Part shown: piece by piece, positions 61,515-64,000 of the stretch
How the letters are laid out: each line of letters begins with the position of its first letter
How positions within the stretch are numbered: the first letter of the stretch is position 1
DNA from: Dyadobacter linearis
GTDB taxonomy: Bacteria > Bacteroidota > Bacteroidia > Cytophagales > Spirosomataceae
NCBI RefSeq assembly: GCF_907165045.1
Contig: NZ_CAJRAU010000013.1
Coordinates: 1 to 64,000 of the forward strand
Direction: 5' to 3'
DNA length: 64,000 nt
Position numbers and translations under genes: made by a program
The notes under the pieces: model-generated
Seen by the model: only the letters and a program-made list of their open reading frames with translations
What the model was told of the DNA's origin: nothing
The model's database searches: none

Positions 61515-61838
61515 TTATCGCAACGATTCAAGATAATTTTTGAGCTCATTTATAAAAGGCAAATAGGCTTTTTCGCTATTGGCCAGCTTGCCGAAATTGC
61601 GAATTCCCCAGTAACCTGACATGATAAACATGGTTGCCTGCATCGATTCTACATCTTTGCGAACAAACCCATTCAGCTTTCCGCGTTCGAGCGATTCAGC
61701 CATTGCTTTGATCCATTGTTGGGTTACATCGTCAAGTGCCCGGCTGAAGTCCGGATGCCAGGGTGTCATTTCATGGGTCAGATTGGAGGCCGAGCAGCCA
61801 TATGCCACTTTAAGAAAGTCGTTGAACCTCGCATTCAC
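61515..61838 (-). pseudogene. TetR-family regulator, C-terminal fragment
   Basis: This open frame of 107 residues corresponds to the ligand-binding C-terminal half of a TetR/AcrR regulator: KVAYGCSASNLTHEMTPWHP, ALDDVTQQWIKAMAESLERG and ESMQATMFIMSGYWGIRNFG. The N-terminal helix-turn-helix (about 85 residues) is absent. The apparent start falls on sequence that belongs, on the other strand, to a MauG gene. The 5' half was therefore removed by a deletion, and it cannot function as a DNA-binding regulator. Confidence 0.85.
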
Positions 61839-62058
61839 AGCGCCTTACATGCATGACGGGCGCTTGGCAACGCTGGCCGAAGTGATCCAGCATTAAGCAA
61901 ATGGCATAAAGGGATCAGCTACGCTTTCAACCCAGATTCCCAAAGAAGGATTTGGGTTTTCCGAGCAGGAAAAAAAGCAAATCATCGCATTCCTGAATAC
62001 GCTCAACGACTATTCATTTATCGAAAATCCAGATTTTGGAAAGCCGTCAGGTCATTAG
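61828..62058 (+). pseudogene. MauG-type cytochrome c peroxidase, C-terminal fragment with nonsense codon
   Basis: The plus strand reads NLAFTAPYMHDGRLATLAEV, IQH, TAA, then ANGIKGSATLSTQIPKEGFG and a family-typical end EQEKKQIIAFLNTLND. The protein is the last quarter of a di-haem peroxidase (MauG/MbnH type). The TAA at 61894-61896 stands where relatives have a Tyr codon in QHYANG, so it looks like a nonsense mutation. The haem sites and N-terminus are missing; the frame joins the TetR fragment at about 61828. Confidence 0.85.
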
Positions 62059-62083
62059 TAATGAACATTTTAAACAACTTTTT

Positions 62084-62203
62084 ATGAAAAAATATTTGAT
62101 TTTAATCATTGCCGCACTGGCCTTAACAGCGTGCGACAATGACAAAAAGAACGAAAATCACGCCGCTCATTCTGACACTTCCCACGCGAAAGGAAATTTA
62201 TAA
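62084..62203 (+). pseudogene. His-rich lipoprotein stub (MbnP-like N-terminus)
   Basis: This 39-codon frame reads MKKYLILIIAALALTAC, a complete lipoprotein signal, then a polar linker with three His (NHAAHSDTSH) and stops at AKGNL. The intact partner of MauG-type genes in such loci, MbnP, begins with a similar lipoprotein signal followed by a beta domain. The stop right after the linker suggests the body was lost, but it might be a genuine short lipoprotein. It lies 25 bases after the MauG fragment. Confidence 0.55.
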
Positions 62204-62216
62204 AAAACAACAACCA

Positions 62217-62632
62217 ATGAAACACTTACTCGCATGTGCACTGGCGCTAATGACCGGTGCGTGCCAACAGAAAAAACTGCCTATCCTGGGCGAGCCGGAT
62301 ATTGTTGTGGAAATGGTAGATGGTAAAAAAACAGAAGTGACAGAATATCACACGATACGCCTGCTGTCCTGGGAAAATATGCTGATGACCTGGGCTTGAA
62401 AGGCGATATGTGGCAATTCGTAACTGGCGACCGGGAGAAAATTTATGACATAGGTCAAAAGCACTACATGGTCAGTGCAATGGCCGATCCCGATGAGCCA
62501 GGAGGGTTTATTCACAGTGGCTCATTCGTGCTGGTCGATAAAAACCGGTATGTCCGGGGCATTTATGATGGCACTTCCAAGGAAAGTACGGCAAAGCTAA
62601 TCGAGGATATGGCTGTGCTTTTGGAGGAATAG
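62217..62632 (+). pseudogene. SCO1/SenC copper chaperone with internal deletion
   Basis: Frame one (62217-62360) gives an SCO1-like N-terminus: a lipoprotein signal (LACALALMTGAC), then GEPDIVVEMVDGKK and YHTIR. Frame two (62354-62632) gives the SCO1 C-terminus: DTPAVLGKYADDLGLKGDMW, then QFVTGDREKIYD and GGFIHSGSFVLVDKNRYVRG. About 75-80 central residues, including the CxxxCP copper site of the family, are missing, and the deletion shifts frame. The junction near 62354-62360 can be read in both frames, a sign of short microhomology. It cannot work as a copper chaperone. Confidence 0.88.
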
Positions 62633-62709
62633 GGCGTGGTTATTTATGCTAACAGCAGATGGATAGCATATTTTACAAATTGCTTCTAAGCAACTTGTAT
62701 TTATTTTTA

Positions 62710-62717
62710 TCTTTGAC
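62710..62717 (+). promoter_or_regulatory. Candidate -7 box before the lipoprotein gene
   Basis: TATCTTTG fits TAnnTTTG, 62 bases before the start at 62780; the nearest TTG (62680-62682) is too far for a standard -33. Confidence 0.35.
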
Positions 62718-62779
62718 AGCTACTATGCGATCCTGAAATAAGATACCGCTGTTGGTGGGCGAAAACAACACCAATCTAA

Positions 62780-63718
62780 ATGCGACCTCTCGTGAATATA
62801 CATCAAATCAAAACAGGCACTCGCGCTGCCAACTTATTCTGCTGCTCTTTACTTTTTGTTTTTCTGATTTTGTCCTGCAAAAAAAAGGATATAGATAAAT
62901 TAGAAATTGTTGAACAGGTTGGGAAAGATACCACGTCAATCACTGGAAGTGGGGGGATTTATTATAACGACGATATTGTGAGTACACCTCCGAAGGAATT
63001 GCTATATAGGTTTATCAAATATAAAGGAAGGGTTGGTATGCGTATGGATCCAGGCAAGTACGTATACAAAATTGGTGTCTTGGGCTATTATCCCTTTCTC
63101 AGTTTTAATGTGAACCCGACTAATTACACTCCCATAATGAGCCTACGCTCGGATGAAATGCATCCTCTCAAACAGGTGCGCGAGTATGTTAACACTTTTG
63201 AGTTTTTCAGTCCAGTAAATGAAGAGTTTACCTTTACACCCACTCTTGAAATCCAAGCGCTTAATTTATCGGTATCCCGCTCTACGAAAATTAAAATTGA
63301 AGTAGTTGAACGGAACGTAGATGTGATTCATACGAATTTTGGAATGTCTCGCGAAGAAGTTAAAAAAGTGGAAAAAGAAGAATTAAATGTCCCCGATTCG
63401 GAGTTTTTAGAAGTTGGCCCCGACCTATTCCTAAAAAGCCTTCTATTTGATTCACAGTTAGGGACTACCAACTTTTTAGCGTTCGCTTTCGAAAACGACA
63501 AACTGGTTTCCGTCACGGGGATCAATAAGTATGCGAGTGATCTTTCTGCTTTCAGCGATGAAGCGCAATATTTTGGATATGAGTCGACTGTGTCCGGCTT
63601 GACCCCGGTAAAATGGCAAAAAAATGGGTTGCAATTTACCGTACAGATGAAAGAAGTCAATATAGGGATGACAGAGAAAAAGATGGCACCATGTTACATT
63701 ATAGAAAAGATTCCGTGA
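62780..63718 (+). CDS. Hypothetical lipoprotein
   Basis: This 312-residue protein has a long N-region then a lipoprotein signal FLILSC with the lipidated Cys at residue 33, followed by KKKD. The mature part is beta-rich with Tyr/Phe-ended strands (YKIGVLGYYPFLSFNVNP). A more acidic C-terminal half contains VKKVEKEELNVPDSEFLEVG. I recognise no family. It is probably in the periplasm or on the outer membrane. It is downstream of the decayed SCO1 gene but appears complete. Confidence 0.65.
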   Translation: MRPLVNIHQIKTGTRAANLFCCSLLFVFLILSCKKKDIDKLEIVEQVGKDTTSITGSGGIYYNDDIVSTPPKELLYRFIKYKGRVGMRMDPGKYVYKIGVLGYYPFLSFNVNPTNYTPIMSLRSDEMHPLKQVREYVNTFEFFSPVNEEFTFTPTLEIQALNLSVSRSTKIKIEVVERNVDVIHTNFGMSREEVKKVEKEELNVPDSEFLEVGPDLFLKSLLFDSQLGTTNFLAFAFENDKLVSVTGINKYASDLSAFSDEAQYFGYESTVSGLTPVKWQKNGLQFTVQMKEVNIGMTEKKMAPCYIIEKIP

Positions 63719-63758
63719 AAGAGACCAACAATATAATTATCTAATCTCAAAAAGACAG

Positions 63759-63857
63759 ATGCGGCCTTCGGAGGTTTATCTAGAAGTCGGTTTTGAAAAC
63801 CTGTCGCATTTCTTATTCACTTTCAAGAAAACATTTGGAAAATTGCCGGTTAGCTGA
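63759..63857 (+). pseudogene. AraC-family regulator, C-terminal remnant
   Basis: A 32-codon frame, too short for standard gene calls, reads EVYLEVGFENLSHFLFTFKK then TFGKLPVS and a stop. This is the second helix-turn-helix and end of an AraC-type domain (consensus A-x-x-VGF-x-x-x-S-x-F-x-x-x-FKK-x-x-G-x-x-P). The rest of the regulator is absent upstream, where the hypothetical lipoprotein ends 40 bases before. The 143 bases to the window end show nothing. Confidence 0.8.
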
Positions 63858-64000
63858 CTAAGCGCAAATTTGCCACTTACCTCACTAAAGCTTGAAGGCT
63901 TACGTTAATTATAAGAGTACTGGTATAAAATGAAGCCCGGCAGTCGGTAAAAGCTAAGGCCAGCCAGGCAATTAACTAAAAAAATTCAATAGCAAATGAA

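Noticed and set aside
61621..61896. 91-residue plus-strand frame ending in a MauG-like segment
   Set aside because: The first two thirds are antisense to the TetR fragment; only the last 20 residues are MauG. It is a chimera of the deletion junction, not a fusion protein.
62139..62216. Upstream extension of the SCO1 N-terminal frame
   Set aside because: It runs through the lipoprotein stub in another frame; the lipoprotein signal only appears from the ATG at 62217.

Overview
The window looks like a chromosomal segment of a member of the Bacteroidota, most likely a Cytophagales bacterium close to Dyadobacter/Spirosomataceae. The reasons are Bacteroidota-type promoters (TTG, about 20 bases, TAnnTTTG), few recognisable Shine-Dalgarno sites, many lipoproteins, FtsX-type permeases and hybrid kinases, and families typical of the group (DUF349, DUF4142, DUF4256, DUF6428, ThuA, GH95). 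The genus is an inference.

Layout. 0-13 kb is mostly housekeeping: the tail of an IS3-family element at the left edge, a DEAD-box helicase, CbpA/CbpM, an Ada-like methyltransferase, miaA, citrate synthase, pdxH, a DUF349 protein and tRNA-Thr. 13.3-17.4 kb is a compact Kai-type module: single-domain response regulator, double-domain KaiC, two KaiB-fold proteins and a PAS histidine kinase, with no kaiA. 17.5-30 kb holds a membrane protein/HTH pair, a GH95 fucosidase, a short UvrA-like ATPase, a CaCA antiporter, a DUF932-like/Rnk/DedA cluster and a Kef antiporter. 30-36.8 kb has a GT87-like membrane glycosyltransferase whose stop codon lies in an intergenic repeat, an ArsR-SRPBCC-DoxX operon, DUF4256, AlkD, an acetyltransferase and ThuA. 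36.8-53.3 kb has a hybrid kinase, a PQQ-type sugar dehydrogenase, a porin, an HxlR-controlled oxidoreductase locus, topoisomerase III, a MauG-type peroxidase, an FtsX permease and a DHFR-like reductase.

53.5-64 kb is accessory and partly decayed. A 1101-residue hybrid kinase is followed by an ars operon (arsR, DUF6428, acr3, phosphoesterase) with two matching operator/promoter sites. Around the ars operon and a PAS kinase lie gene remnants: a DUF1801 N-terminus; a TetR C-terminus fused head-to-head to a MauG C-terminus; a His-rich lipoprotein stub; an SCO1 gene with an internal deletion; and an AraC C-terminus. The TetR/MauG/lipoprotein/SCO1 remnants read best as one former copper or haem-redox operon. 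A deletion appears to have removed its divergent promoter, and the rest then decayed.

The strongest leads are the Kai module with its paired KaiB proteins, the decayed MauG-SCO operon, and the ars operon with a cysteine-rich DUF6428 protein and no arsenate reductase.
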